DNA from: Stramonita haemastoma
Taxonomy: Eukaryota; Mollusca; Gastropoda; Neogastropoda; Muricidae
Assembly (NCBI GenBank): GCA_030674155.1
Contig: CM060329.1
Location: 27,318,184 to 27,382,183 of the forward strand
Length of the DNA: 64,000 bases
Direction: 5' to 3'
Shown piece after piece: positions 1-10,332 of this stretch. Under the pieces are notes generated by a model, which saw only the letters and a list, made by a program, of their open reading frames with translations, searched no databases and was not told the DNA's origin. Each line of letters opens with the position of its first letter. Position 1 is the first letter of the stretch. The position numbers were made by a program, and so were the translations under genes.

Positions 1-655
1 CAGATGTTGTGCATGATATGTGAACTGTTGTATAATGGGGTTTTCTGTGAGTATGTACTGTGGCAAGTAGCCAGCATCTTGTGTGTAGCCTGTTGTGTTC
101 AGGTAAGTGATAGATCTGCAGTGTATGACGGACCATAGCTGTCAGTTTCCCCACTTTTATTTACTCGTAGCCTCTATCCATTCCATCCCATCCCAGCCCA
201 GCCCAGCTGGTGCTAATTATAGCAGAAACTGACAACACTTGACAGGGTAAGCCCTGGACCCTGGACTGAGTTATGCTGGATTTGCATGCTGTGGGACATG
301 GTGTATATCCAGGCAAAGGGTCACTGCTTTCTGCTGTGATGTCAGTGCACCGTCCAAGTGACATCTGTCATGTCAAATCAGGCCGTTTAGACACAGTATG
401 TGACAGAACATACACTTTGGGAACAGATCTGACTGCTCAGTGTTGCATAATGACAATTCAGTATAGATTGTTGTATGGTGTTGAATCTTTGTTGATACTA
501 TTTTTTGATGACATTTCCGAATGAGTGTTGCATGAGGTGCACATTCATTTTTTTGTATTTTGGACTGTGTATACATGCACTCTATACTTTGATTGCTCAT
601 GTAGAGTTATGGTATAGTGGAATGTATCATGTTAGAAGTGATAACAGCTGAGTAA
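1..655. other. No gene recognised (leading unique stretch)
   Basis: Open frames here are under 85 codons, overlap one another on opposite strands and show no recognisable motif. No SINE box, tandem repeat or convincing splice pair was seen. It reads as intergenic or intronic AT-rich DNA. Confidence 0.5.
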
Positions 656-1165
656 TGAGAAGATGGGAAAATGGTATAAAGTCCAGCTGAATGGAAGCCT
701 ATCCTTGGTACATTGTATATGAAAGCTGGTTGTAGGGTTACATGTTATACAGTATAAAGTCCAGTTGAATGTAAGCATATTGTTGGTCCATTGTACGTGT
801 AAAGATGGAAAAACATAGTACTTGAGAAGATGGGAAAACAACATAAAGTCCAGCTGAATGTAAACGCATTATTGGTACATTTACTTATTTTTTATTTTTT
901 ATTTCATTCTTTTATATCGAGGATAATGGGATAAGCACTCATGTGCTTTTTTTCATCCAGTCCCCATGTGTTTGCAGTTGTGTAAATATTGTCATCTGTT
1001 CCCACCGGCACACAATGGCCTACTCTTACGAAAATTGGAACAGGATTTAACGTGTGTGCAAGATGTTCTGCATGCGTTTGCACACAGGGCCTCGGTTTAC
1101 AGTCTCATCCGAAAGACTTTGTAATTGTAATTGTAAGCTGGTTGTGGGGTAACATGTTATGAACC
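656..1165. repeat. Imperfect 77-91 bp tandem repeat split by a SINE
   Basis: The phrase ATAAAGTCCAG recurs at about 675, 752 and 843, followed each time by a GGTACATT or GGTCCATT motif. The phrase AAGCTGGTTGT at about 723 recurs at about 1135, after the SINE. This suggests a further repeat copy was interrupted by the SINE at 882-1124. The units are diverged, so this is an old low-copy array. Confidence 0.6.
882..1124 (-). mobile_element. SINE fragment, 'GAGGATAATGG' tail type, tRNA head missing
   Basis: Matches other copies in the window (8786-8975, 36340-36700, 60518-60800). In plus-strand order it has the GAGGATAATGG tail, then CACACAATGG, then CAAGATGTTCTGC, then the GTCTCATCCGAAAG segment. 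Fuller copies end in a reverse-complement tRNA-like head with boxes B and A, so the element reads on the minus strand. Here the tRNA-like head is missing. A non-autonomous element presumably mobilised by a LINE. Confidence 0.7.
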
Positions 1166-1302
1166 AGATCATTAAAAAAAAAGAAAAAAAAAAAAAAAAA
1201 AGAACCAGATCATTTTATCTTGGTTGTTCAAATTTGTTGTCCTTTGCTGAGGACAGGTTGATTGGTGATGTTGGATATGTAGTCTTGCTCAATGGTCCTT
1301 AG

Positions 1303-1900
1303 ATGGCTGTGACTGCACTTGTCTAATAAGTGTGCTAACAACACATAGAGGTATAGGGGGCTGTGACTGCACTTGTCTAATAAGTGTGCTAACAACACAT
1401 AGAGGTATAGGGGGCTGTGACTGCACTTGTCTAATAAGTGTGCTAACAACACACAAAGGTATAGGGGGCTGTGACTGCACTTGTCTAATAAGTGTGCTAA
1501 CAACACATAGAGGTATAGGGGGGTGTGATTGCACTTGTCTAATAAGTGTGCTAACACACATAGAGGTATAGGGGGGTGTGACTGCACTTGTCTAATAAGT
1601 GTGCTAACAACACACAGAGGTATAGGGGGCTGTGACTGCACTTGTCTAATAAGTGCTAACAACACCTAGAGGTATAGGGGGCTGTGACTGCACTTGTCTG
1701 ATAAGTGTGCTAACAACACATAGAGGTACAGGGGGGTGTGACTGCACTTGTCTAATAAGTGTGCTAACAAACCTAGAGGTTAGGGGGCTGTGACTGCACT
1801 TGTCTAATAAGTGTGCTAACAACACATAGAGGTATAGGGGGATGTGACTGCCTTGTCTAATAAGTGTGCTAACAACACACAGAGGTATAGGGGGCTGTGG
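1303..1900. repeat. 54-bp minisatellite, about 11 copies
   Basis: A unit of about 54 bp carries the phrases GACTGCACTTGTCTAATAAG and GTGCTAACAACAC and repeats from 1303 to 1900, with small indels in the later copies. The unit is a multiple of three and lacks stops in several frames. This creates spurious open frames on both strands that encode an 18-residue repeat. Copies are very similar, suggesting recent homogenisation. Confidence 0.9.
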
Positions 1901-2360
1901 AGAGAGGTAGTACTTATGCACTCTGGCTGCTGCTTAAATCCTAAATCATGGGTAGGGGGCATGTTTATTCTCTGTTATGCTGGCACAAGTAAGATGTTTT
2001 ATGATATAGTTTTTTGATTGTTGGGGAGCATTTGGTGAAACTATATATAAAATCTTTTCAATTTTTGTTGTACAAAGTTTTTGGATTAAAAACTTGCCAT
2101 GTCTCTCTGTAAATCTGGTAGGGGTTGAGTTAACTGCTTGTGCTGTCGTCTGTTCACTGCTCTGTTCTTCTGGTATTGTGATCTATGGATGAGTTTGGGT
2201 GTGAGATTACTGCTTCAGAGATAACCTGAGGTTCTTGCCAGAAGTCTGATAATTTTGTCTGTTTTTTGGGGGACAATTTTTCACATAATTATGGATATGC
2301 ATGAGATTATCTGTCAATATAATTTATATATGTCTGTCTTTGCCTATCTGTATGGTATTA
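1901..2360. other. No gene recognised
   Basis: AT-rich stretch between the 54-bp array and a TCTG microsatellite. No long open frame, SINE box or tandem repeat was recognised. Confidence 0.45.
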
Positions 2361-2390
2361 TCTATCTGTCTGTCTGTCTGTCTGTCTGTC
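2361..2390. repeat. (TCTG)n microsatellite
   Basis: A short run of TCTG tetranucleotides, preceded by TATC units. Confidence 0.9.
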
Positions 2391-2621
2391 CAAAGAGTCC
2401 CCATCTTGAAGGCTTTTCCTTTTTTGCATCTGTGACTTTGTCGGTCAGTAGTTTGAGTTATAGTAGAATAGAAATGTTATTTGAACATGCATTGTGCAGG
2501 TTAATTTGAGAATTTTAAATATTTTTCAAACTTATTATTGTTGCCTTTGATATACTTTCTACTCAGCAACAGCAGTGCATGTTTTATTTCATGATTTTTT
2601 TTTTCAGTCTTGGTCTGTGAA

Positions 2622-2747
2622 CCACTGTTGTAAGGGATAGTAGTGATTTGTTCTCTCCCTTCCCTATGTTTACCTCTTTAATTAGCCACAGTTGTAAGGG
2701 ACAGTAGTGATTTGTTCTCTCCTTTCCCCATTTTTACCTCCTTTCAT
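2622..2747. repeat. Two-copy tandem duplication, 64-bp unit
   Basis: The segment starting CCACTGTTGTAAGGGATAG at 2622 recurs as CCACAGTTGTAAGGGACAG at 2686. Both copies continue with TAGTGATTTGTTCTCTC and a C/T-rich run. This is a simple local duplication. Confidence 0.85.
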
Positions 2748-2749
2748 AT

Positions 2750-3420
2750 TGCATCTTCTTCCACTGCGCTTCCTCTTATGCAGGAGCATACATGTGTTAT
2801 GTGTACATGTATGCTTATACATATGAAGCTTTTTATGTTTTATTTATTTTTATCTCAGTTTTTGGGAAAGGTACATGTTGGATTGTGATGATGACTCGGA
2901 TGAGATCAAGCATTTTTTTGTCAGCTGCTGTTGTTGTTGTTTTTTTTATGCAGGGAACCTTGATTGTATTGATGGGCAGTCAGTCTGTTGAAGTAGCAGT
3001 TTTTCTGTTGAAAAGTCTTAAGCTTCAGTATTATTTCTTTTTCCCATTTACTTCTGGCATTTTTTAAAATGTGCATTATACATATTCTATTTTAAATCCC
3101 ACTGTTGTTGGGTGCTTGCGTTTTCCCTTTTGTCTGATTAATAACTGAAACTTTGATATTGTTCTTTACAAAATTGTATTTGTATATTTTGGTATTTCTT
3201 CTTGCTTTTAAAATTTTAAATTTTTTTTATCCATTGTCATGTTCCTGCTGAAAATTGTACATTGTTACTTTGTTTTTGTACGTATGGATGTTCTTTACTC
3301 ATTCTTTTTTGCTACAGACATCTTTGAATATTATATGTGATCTGGTTCAATAGAATTTCTATACACACTCCAAGCTGTTTACTTTTGTTCTCATTATTCT
3401 CTCTGAAGGTGCTTGTATCT
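2750..3420. other. No gene recognised
   Basis: T-rich DNA with scattered TTTT runs. The 91-codon frame at 2792-3067 is hydrophobic because of T-richness and resembles no family I know. Nothing else was supported. Confidence 0.4.
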
Positions 3421-3482
3421 CTGTGTGTGTGTATGTGTGTGGTGTGTGTATTTGTGTTTGTGTGTGTGTGTGTGTGTGTGTG
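3421..3482. repeat. (TG)n-rich microsatellite
   Basis: Interrupted GT/TG dinucleotide run. The complementary CA strand produces a His/Thr-rich shadow frame. Confidence 0.9.
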
Positions 3483-3759
3483 ACAAAATATTACCACTAA
3501 CATTATATACAATCTTGCCTGTTTTGCCGACAGGCCTGTAAGTGTCTCTTAATAATGGTTGAGTGTGGTTTTATGTTTAGAATTGCTGTTATAACCTACA
3601 AAGTTGGGAGAACTCTGTTAAATTGTCTGTCAGAAAATTCATCAGAGGCACATTCTTCAAACAGTAAAACATTGCCTCTGCAAGAACTGATGCACATGCA
3701 GTGGTATCTGCTGCCCCTAGGGAGCTTGTGCCAGCAGGGCTGTGGATTACCCTTTAATG

Positions 3760-4040
3760 TAGGTAAGAAAAAAAAGGTAAAGGTGTCCCATAACCTGTGT
3801 GGTCCTAGGGGAGCTAGGCATCAGAGACCTCCGCTTCTCTAGGGGCCAGCATATTGAGGGCGGCCGCCCATCTCCTCTCCCTTGAGGGCAAGTACCCATT
3901 TACTGCTGGGTGAACTGGGGGGACCACTGAAGCCAAGGCGCACAAATAGTCACTCATCCAACTGGTAATCACGCTTGATGCTGCTTAACTTTGACTTGGG
4001 GGAAAGTGAGCGCTCTGACCACTGAGCTACCCCGCCCCTC
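3760..4040 (-). mobile_element. SINE with tRNA box A plus 5S rRNA-like promoter
   Basis: On the minus strand the 5' end (about 4040 downward) reads GGGGTAGCTCAGTGGTCAGAG, a tRNA-type box A. It is followed by AAAGTTAAGCAGCATCAAGC and then TTGGATGAGTGAC. The last two match the internal control region of metazoan 5S rRNA genes (boxes A and C of the TFIIIA/TFIIIC promoter). The body continues to an A/T-rich tail at about 3765, which reads AAAAAAAAGG on the plus strand. A second, truncated copy lies at 41,316-41,466. The chimera of a tRNA 5' half and a 5S-like core is seen directly; activity is unknown. Not a functional 5S gene, because only the promoter portion matches. Confidence 0.75.
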
Positions 4041-4189
4041 TGTGGTAAAAAGCAAAAACTTCCCAGGGCTGGCAGAGCCAGATGGGTTTGCCAGACACTG
4101 CAGGATAAAAGGGTGGAGTGGTTGTATTGTTAAGAGTCTCAGATAATTATGTGGTTTGAAGGGATCTTTTTCTTTTTCTTTTTTCTTTT

Positions 4190-4604
4190 TCAATCCTTGG
4201 CTAGAGCTCCAAGGTTCACCAGTGGTGAGATTTTTGTGCATGCAACCGTTTTTGCCTGCCACTAAGGTCCTGTAGCCACATTCCTGTTTCAGGAATGTTG
4301 TCTGACAAGACACCATTGTGTGTGTTTTTTTGTATGTAAATTTTGTCATCCATTTCCGCTGGCACAAATGGTCTTCTCTTCTAAAAGGCAGAACAGGTTT
4401 TAATGTTTGTATTATGTATTAGATGTTCTCTGTGTGTTTGCACACAGTTTATAGTCTCATGTGAAGGACTTTTCATGGGAGTAGAGTCGGCACTGATGTG
4501 AACTCCAGAGAAAATTCCCGTGGAACAGGTGTCACAAAGGTGGCTTGAAGCTGGGACTGTCAGATCACAAGTTCAACTCTCTCATTACTAGGCTATCCCA
4601 CCCC
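4190..4604 (-). mobile_element. tRNA-derived SINE, 'GAGCTCCAAGG' tail type
   Basis: Starts on the plus strand with GAGCTCCAAGGTTCACCAG and passes through the shared middle segment and GTCTCATGTGAAGG. It ends in a reverse-complement tRNA-like head (CACAAGTTCAACTCTC near 4570, then ACTAGGCTATCCCACCCC at 4583-4600). Transcription by RNA polymerase III would run on the minus strand. The middle segment is shared with the 'GAGGATAATGG' family, but the tail differs. Confidence 0.75.
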
Positions 4605-4912
4605 TACATACAAATATGAATATTTCATTATTTCATAAACACAAAAAAGAACATCTTGCACTTATGTTAAAAGTTCATCTTTGTAAAAACCTGACAAAAA
4701 AAACAAACCAAACTAGTCCAGCTATGGCTAGTGTATTGATATAAGCTATAGAACATTGTGCACACGTTTAAAAACACCATCCACCTTTGATAGAACAGTA
4801 GGCCAGCTAGGTCTGGTGGTATGAATGGCATGAACATACCCTGCATGCACCCTTTCACCTGGAGAGGGACAAGGTTTGCAGGTGCAATTTGTCCATGGCA
4901 CACTGCTTTTTA
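4605..4912. other. No gene recognised
   Basis: Short unassigned stretch between two SINE-related regions, with no open frame of note. Confidence 0.4.
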
Positions 4913-5405
4913 CAATGGCTGTAGGGGGACAGTGTACTATAGCTTAGTTTTATAGAGTGTTGAGCTCATTTAAAATGGCAGTAGGGGGCAGTGTAGCTTA
5001 GTGTTAGAGCGTTGAGCTCATTAAAAATGGCAGTAGGGGGCAGTGTAGCTTAGTGTTAGAGCGTTGAGCTCATTAAAAATGGCAGTAGGGGGCAGTGTAG
5101 CTTAGTGTTAGAGCATTGAGCTCATTAAAATGGCAGTAGGGGGCAGTGTAGCTTAGTGTTAAAGCACTGAGCTCATTAAAATGGCAGTAGGGGGAGGTGT
5201 AGATTAGTGTTAGAGCATTGAGCTCATATAAAATGGCAGTAGGGGGAGGTGTAGATTAGTGTTAGAGCATTGAGCTCATATAAAATGGCAGTAGGGGGAG
5301 GTGTAGATTAGTGTTAGAGCATTGAGCTCATATAAAATGGCAGTAGGGGGAGGTGTAGATTAGTGTTAGAGCATTGAGCTCATATAAAATGCAGTAGGGG
5401 GAGGT
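4913..5405 (+). repeat. 52-53 bp tandem array of a tRNA-like SINE head, about 9 copies
   Basis: The unit carries GGCAGTAGGGGG, then GTGTAGCTTAGTGTTAGAGC, then GAGCTCAT. The middle phrase is a tRNA box A-like sequence. Spacing is 52 bp in the first units (4981 to 5033) and 53 bp later. Two sub-variants occur in blocks: GGCAGTGTAGCTT first, then GGAGGTGTAGATT. The array runs directly into a SINE body at 5406, so the amplified unit is the SINE promoter half. Confidence 0.8.
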
Positions 5406-5545
5406 GTAGATTATGGTCCAAGTTTGAGCCACCACCAGGCTATTTTTCCTAGGGGATTTTTTTTATCATCAGTACTGATTCCACACCACTGAAAGTCCTT
5501 TGGATGAGACCACAAACAGGTCCTGTGTGCATGGATGATTTTTTC
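5406..5545 (+). mobile_element. Plus-strand SINE body following the amplified head
   Basis: Contains GGTCCAAGTTTGAGCC, a degenerate box B, then ACTGATTCCACACC, then GAAAGTCCTTTGGATGAGAC. The last segment is the reverse complement of the body in minus-strand SINE copies elsewhere, such as 4440-4480. Together with the array upstream it forms one SINE with a multiplied 5' head. Confidence 0.7.
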
Positions 5546-5552
5546 CTTCCGT

Positions 5553-7076
5553 TTTCCTCAAAGAAAGTAAATATCAACATTAGCTGTCCTACCAAAAATG
5601 AGATCACCAAAGCCATAAAGTCACTCAAGTCAGGTTAAGTAGCAGGCCTGGACGGTGAACCACCTGAAGCACTGAAGGCAGACATCCAGACTTCAACTGA
5701 CATGCTGCATGCATTCTTACACAAGATATTGGAGCTAGAAAGTGTGCCAAAAGACTGGAGGAAAGGGGACCTGTCATCCTTTAACAACCGGAGAGGAATC
5801 ATGCTGCTGTCTATCCCAGGGAAAGTACTGACAAGAATAATTTTAGAAAGACTGAAGACGGCACTCGACAAGACACTCGGGGATGAACAGGCAGGCTTCC
5901 GACAAGACAGATCATGCACAGATCAGATCGCCACAATGCCCATCATCACTGAGCAGTCCCTGGAGTGGCAGACCCCCTTGTATTCAGTCTTTGTCAATTT
6001 TCAGAAGGCATTCGACAGCGTCGACAGAGATGCCATCTGGAGACTGATGCACCACTATGGCTTCCCACCAAAGTTCGTCACCATCATCCAACAGCTATAT
6101 GAAGATACCACCTGTCAAGTCATCCATAATGGAAAATTGACTGAACCCCTCTCCGTACGAACTGGCGTTCGTCAGGGCTGTCTGTTGTCGCCAACCATCT
6201 TCCTGTTGGTAGTTGACTGGATAATGTGACAGGCCACAGCAGGCAGGAGAACTGACATACATTGGGCCTTCATGAAGCAGCTGGAAGACCTGGACTTCGC
6301 AGACGACATCAGCCTTTTTTCCTACAGGCATCAAGACGCCCAAGAGAAGCTATGTCATGTTGCAGAAGAAGCCGACAAAATAGGCCTCCAAATCAACATC
6401 GGGAAGACGGAGGTCATCAGGGTGAACAACAAGAAACAAGACCTAGTACGACTGCATCAAGAAAACATCAAGGAAGTCGAAAATTGTACTTAAATTGGGC
6501 AGTGTCGTCAGTAAAGATGGGGGAAAGGGACGAAGACATCAAGTGCCGAATCAATAAAGCCCGTCATGCCTTCAACACCCTTTGCCCAATCTGGAGGTCA
6601 ACAGCCCTCTCACTCCACAACAAGATCCGGATCTTCAACACCAACGTCAAGTCGGTCCTACTGTACGGCCTAGAAACCTGGCGGGTAACAGGAAGACCAA
6701 CACCCACAAACTCCAGACATTCACCAACAGATGTCTCAGGAACATCCTCGGTATCAGGTGGCCAGAAGTCATCTCCAACGAACAACTATGGGACAGGACC
6801 AGACACGCCCCAATTGAGTCTGAGATCAAGAAAAGGAAATGGGGATGGATCGGCCATACGCTCCGCAAGCCTGCTTTAAACGTCACCAGGCAGGCCCTTG
6901 ACTGGATCCCACAAGGGAAGCGGAAAGTGGGTCGACCAAAACAGACCTGGTGCAGAAGCATTGAAGCAGAGATAAAGGCAGCCGGAATGACGTGGGCCGA
7001 GCTGAAGAGGATCTCCAAGAACCGAGTCCGTTGGAGGGGTGTTGTTGCGGCCCTTTGTTCCCCAGGGAATTCATAG
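5553..7076 (+). pseudogene. 5'-truncated RTE-like non-LTR retrotransposon, reverse transcriptase remnant
   Basis: Decayed reverse transcriptase with its C-terminal region. Visible motifs in order: QAGFR near 5890, FQKAFDSV near 6000 (RT motif A), GVRQGCLLSP near 6165 (motif B), and LDFADD near 6293 (motif C, with FADD as the catalytic pair). The C-terminal region contains WGWIGHTLRKP and GKRKVGRPKQTW and ends at a stop at 7074-7076. Breaks: in-frame TAA at 5636-5638, in-frame TGA at 6227-6229, and several frameshifts between about 6490 and 6710 (the product passes through three frames). The endonuclease half is absent, as expected from 5' truncation during target-primed reverse transcription. 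The architecture resembles the RTE/BovB-like group; exact clade not certain. Confidence 0.9.
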
Positions 7077-7380
7077 GCATAAATCAAGTCATTACTTGCA
7101 TTCGGATGAGACGATAAACCGAAGCTCCTTGTGTGAATGCACGCAGAACATCTTACGCACTCGTTAAAAACCCGTTCCACCTTTTGGAAGAGCAGGCTAT
7201 TGTGTGCTGGTAGGAGTAGATGACAACCCCCCCCAAAAAAAAAAACCCCAACAAAACAAAACAACAACCCCCCCCAAAAATAAAACCAACAACCCCCCCC
7301 CCCCCAAAACCCCACCCAGAATGCACACAGGTGTCGTGTTTAGATGCCATCCCTGAGGAAAAATCGGAGAGTTGGAGTCA
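7077..7380 (+). mobile_element. Plus-strand SINE remnant interrupted by a C/A-rich tract
   Basis: GGATGAGACGATAAACCGA, then GAACATCTTACGCACTCG, then AGCAGGCTATTGTGTGCTGG are the reverse complement of the body in minus-strand SINE copies. A C- and A-rich low-complexity tract fills about 7224-7316. SINE sequence then resumes (ATGCACACAGGTGTCGTGTT, 7321-7340). It abuts the end of the RT remnant, so the pair may be nested or share a 3' junction. Confidence 0.6.
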
Positions 7381-7861
7381 CCAGGGTGGTTCAGGACTGT
7401 AGGCCTATATGGCAATGTTCTGGCGGCTCCTGCGACAGCAGTGGCACCATTTGTATCGGCGATTGCCTTTCCAATGGATTCTTCTAGCGACATGGAGAGG
7501 GGGGATCTGCTACATGGGTAACAGCTTGCCCTCCATACTTACCCAGGCGCAACTCCATGGTCTTCCGAGACTGACGGATGCCTACTATTACTTGCATAAA
7601 ACAAAAATGTGGGCTTCAGGAGCAACCAACTTTAGTTGGATTCTGCTGATCGGAATTAATTGGGTTGTATACCTATAATGCACATTTTTTCTCTTTAAAA
7701 AAAATTACGTTTTACACCATGTTAAATCACGGCAAATTTCTCTGCGTGAAATTTTCCTGTCTGCAAGGGTATTAAATTTTGTTTCCCTCTCAGATGGGCT
7801 TTTTCTACAGAATTTTGCCAGGGACAACTCTCTTGTTGCCATGGGTCCTTTTACGCGCACT
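7381..7861. other. No gene recognised
   Basis: An 89-codon frame at 7409-7678 has no recognisable domain and no flanking splice or SINE features. Otherwise unassigned. Confidence 0.4.
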
Positions 7862-8062
7862 AAATAATTTTGTGTAACATACGGAACCTTGGTTTATCGT
7901 CTCATCCAAAAGACTAGCACCCAGACCCCACTCATAGTCAAATGGATGGGGTGGGGTAGGGGGGAGTTTTGGGCCCATACGGGGATCGAACCACCGCACT
8001 CTCCCGACCCGGACATGGCATTATAGGCAGGCACGTTACCTCTAGACCACGGATCCAGCTAG
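7862..8062 (-). mobile_element. tRNA-derived SINE fragment, separate family
   Basis: On the minus strand the head reads GTGGTCTAGAGGTAACGTG (box A) and later GGTGGTTCGATCCCCG (box B). The plus strand shows CGGGGATCGAACCACCGC at 7981-7998 and CTCTAGACCACGGATCC at 8041-8057. The head differs from the common SINE heads here, although the adjoining GGTTTATCGTCTCATCC body is shared. Confidence 0.65.
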
Positions 8063-8200
8063 TGCTGCTGCTATTGCTCCTGCATTTTTTTGCCCGTGGC
8101 TATGAATTATGATAATTATTATCACGTACCCTCTTGTGTATACTAAGAAAAACACGAGGCTGTAGAACCACCAGATTTTGTTGTATTCTACAGACCTAAG

Positions 8201-8207
8201 GGGTGGT

Positions 8208-8254
<47 letters not shown>

Positions 8255-8294
8255 GTGTGTGTGTGTGTGTGTGTTGTGTGTTGTGTGTGTGTGT
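8201..8294. repeat. (GT)n microsatellite
   Basis: Roughly 90 bp of GT dinucleotides with a few TT interruptions. Confidence 0.95.
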
Positions 8295-8785
8295 TTAAGG
8301 AGCTGAACATATCATGGCAGAGCTAGGCTTCCATGTTCTTCTCATTCTGTACTTAAGTTAACACCGAGTATCGTTTTTAAGCACAAATTAATTCCTTTCC
8401 TTGTGGCTCCCCCTCCTCTTCTTCCGTTCTCTTACTTTTTATTCTAGGTTGTGAAAAATGCAGCTAAAGTCTTCAGGTAAATGATGTTCGAGACAAATTC
8501 TGCTTTTCAGCTATTAATTTACGTAATTATCCATAGTGGTTTACATGCATATTTTAAAAAAAAAAAAATAAGCTAAAAAAAAAAGCTTTTCTCTCTTATA
8601 ATCTGACCTAAGGTGCCTATTACTTCCTTCTGGGCCTGAATTCCAGCTTGAGTTGGTTGCATGCAGTATGTAACATCTTCATACATGTACTTACAGAGGG
8701 GTTGTGTTGTGAATTCTGCATTGCCTTGTCATGATTCTCCCTTCCTCGTCCCCTCCCTGAAAACTGAACTATTGTTTATTTTATG
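8295..8785. other. No gene recognised
   Basis: AT-rich stretch with A-runs near 8557 and 8575. No SINE box, motif or supported frame. Confidence 0.4.
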
Positions 8786-8975
8786 ATTTTATTTATTTGC
8801 TCTTATATATCGAGGATAATGGAATAAGCAATCATGTTCTTTTTTTAACATCCAGTCCCGTGTGTATGCTGTTTTGTAAATCTTGTCATGTTATCACTGG
8901 CACACAATGGCCTACTTTTACGAAAAGCAGAACAGGATTTAACGTGTGCGCAAAATGTTCTGTGTATACAGTAAG
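8786..8975 (-). mobile_element. SINE fragment, 'GAGGATAATGG' tail type
   Basis: Shares TATATATCGAGGATAATGGA, CACACAATGGCCTACT and AGCAGAACAGGATTTAACGT with the copies at 882 and 60,518. It breaks off before the tRNA-like head. Confidence 0.7.
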
Positions 8976-9560
8976 ACATTCAATAAACCAGCACAATAAT
9001 TATGGTTCAGGAGAGGAGAGGCTGCAAGGAGGATTGTTTGCGGACCATGACATATTTTAATTTAAAACAATAACTGATTTTTAAGAACAGAGAGAGTTGG
9101 GTGGGGTCACTTGTAGGCTAGTAGCCTACCACCTTATGTTCAGCAACATAATTATTCTCAATTGATCATTTTCCTGTTTTTCAATGTTTAACTAAAAATC
9201 AAAACCAAACCAAGAACAAACCAGATAATCATTCTTGGCCCATGCTGTAGACCTAATGCGTATCCAGTAAATCAAGCCAGGCTAGCTCAACCACACAAGG
9301 GTGGTATTATTTACTCATTGCATTGGATTCATTTTAGCAGGGAAAACTAACAGATAAATGAATGGATAAATGGATAAACAGGTAAGTAAAGCTTAAAAAA
9401 ACAAACACCCCCCTCTCTTTTTATTGAGGAGATTTGAAAACTAGAAAAGGGATCAGTAATTTTGCATATACGACCGTTTTTTTCGCGGGGGTATGGGCAG
9501 ATATTAAAAATCAGTTTAGGATCAAGCGCATCAAAACTCACGAGGATAAATAATGTTGCT
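8976..9560. other. No gene recognised
   Basis: Unassigned AT-rich DNA; short frames only. Confidence 0.4.
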
Positions 9561-9639
9561 GATTTCCATACATGAAGACAGGCTACAGCTTGTTGAATTT
9601 TTATTCACCATTCGAAAGTAGCCTGATGAACAATCACAG

Positions 9640-10003
9640 CAATTTTAAGAACTCGTTTCTGATTGGTCAGCCAACTGCGGGTTCAGCCTATGCAAGATCT
9701 AGGGGTGAGAAAAACCGCCATTCCGATGGTGCTTGGCAAAACAGTCTTACTGCTTAAACTTTGGTAAGTGTTCGTAGTTGGACATGATAGTTGTTACTTC
9801 AAAATTACAAACTGTATGTACGTAATGTTTCTTATTATTTTGAGTTTTACACGCATTTTATGCTGAACTTGCCTAGTGGTGCTGCACAAACACCGGAAGG
9901 ACATTTAAAAAAAAAAAAATGGAGTGGGCTCCCAAAGTCCGAGCACACGATGCTTACCGGACATCAATTAACATTTTACCCCCTCTGGAGATCTATTTTC
10001 CCT
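9640..10003 (+). promoter_or_regulatory. Possible promoter and leader region of exon-module cluster 1
   Basis: TCTGATTGGTCAGCC at about 9658 contains an inverted CCAAT box. Two strong 5' splice-site matches follow: TTG|GTAAGTG at 9764 and CCT|GTAAGTT at 10,004. A possible acceptor (GCCTAG) ends at 9876. This lies immediately upstream of the first repetitive exon-like module, so it could be the first exon or exons of that locus. No TATA box is evident. The assignment is inferential and rests on short motifs only. Confidence 0.25.
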
Positions 10004-10029
10004 GTAAGTTAAGTACCATTTGCGTGAGA

Positions 10030-10154
10030 ATCTGGTTACTGGGGAAAAAGCATAATTACTGCAAGGACTTCATCACAGCAAGTTTTTCATCATTGCAAGG
10101 ACTTCCTCATCAAAGCAAAGGTTTCAAATACAAGTTGTACTGCTTCCCTCCAAG
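10030..10154 (+). other. Cluster 1 exon-like module 1 (5' limit uncertain)
   Basis: Contains three ACTGCAAGGACTTC/ATTGCAAGGACTTCC-style units and a tail ending CTTCCCTCCAAG|GTATGGTTCTGTC. The tail and donor match those of the modules in clusters 2 and 3. The downstream intron contains ACACTGCTCTTGG and TGTATATTCTAAAC, conserved in all clusters. No convincing acceptor was found, so the start is approximate. Confidence 0.5.
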
Positions 10155-10301
10155 GTATGGTTCTGTCACCTGTCCACTTTATTCTTAATACAATGTTTTT
10201 TTCATTGCACAAGACCTGGTACCACTAGTTAATAAAAGTCTGACACTGCTCTTGGATATGTGTGAAATTCATACTCTGTATATTCTAAACTGTTTTTTTT
10301 T

Positions 10302-10330
10302 GTATATATATATTATATATATATATATAT
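10302..10330. repeat. (TA)n microsatellite
   Basis: Alternating TA run inside the intron-like segment between cluster 1 modules. Confidence 0.85.
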
Positions 10331-10332
10331 AA

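Noticed and set aside
3910..4036. Possible 5S rRNA gene on the minus strand
   Set aside because: Only the internal promoter part matches. The 5' part is tRNA-like and the 3' part is SINE body.
6262..6879. A separate 205-codon gene
   Set aside because: It is one frame of the decayed reverse transcriptase, passing through frameshifts. Its middle carries RT C-terminal sequence and its ends are out of frame.
7197..7493. Gly/Pro-rich frames on both strands
   Set aside because: They come from C- and A-rich low-complexity sequence interrupting a SINE remnant.
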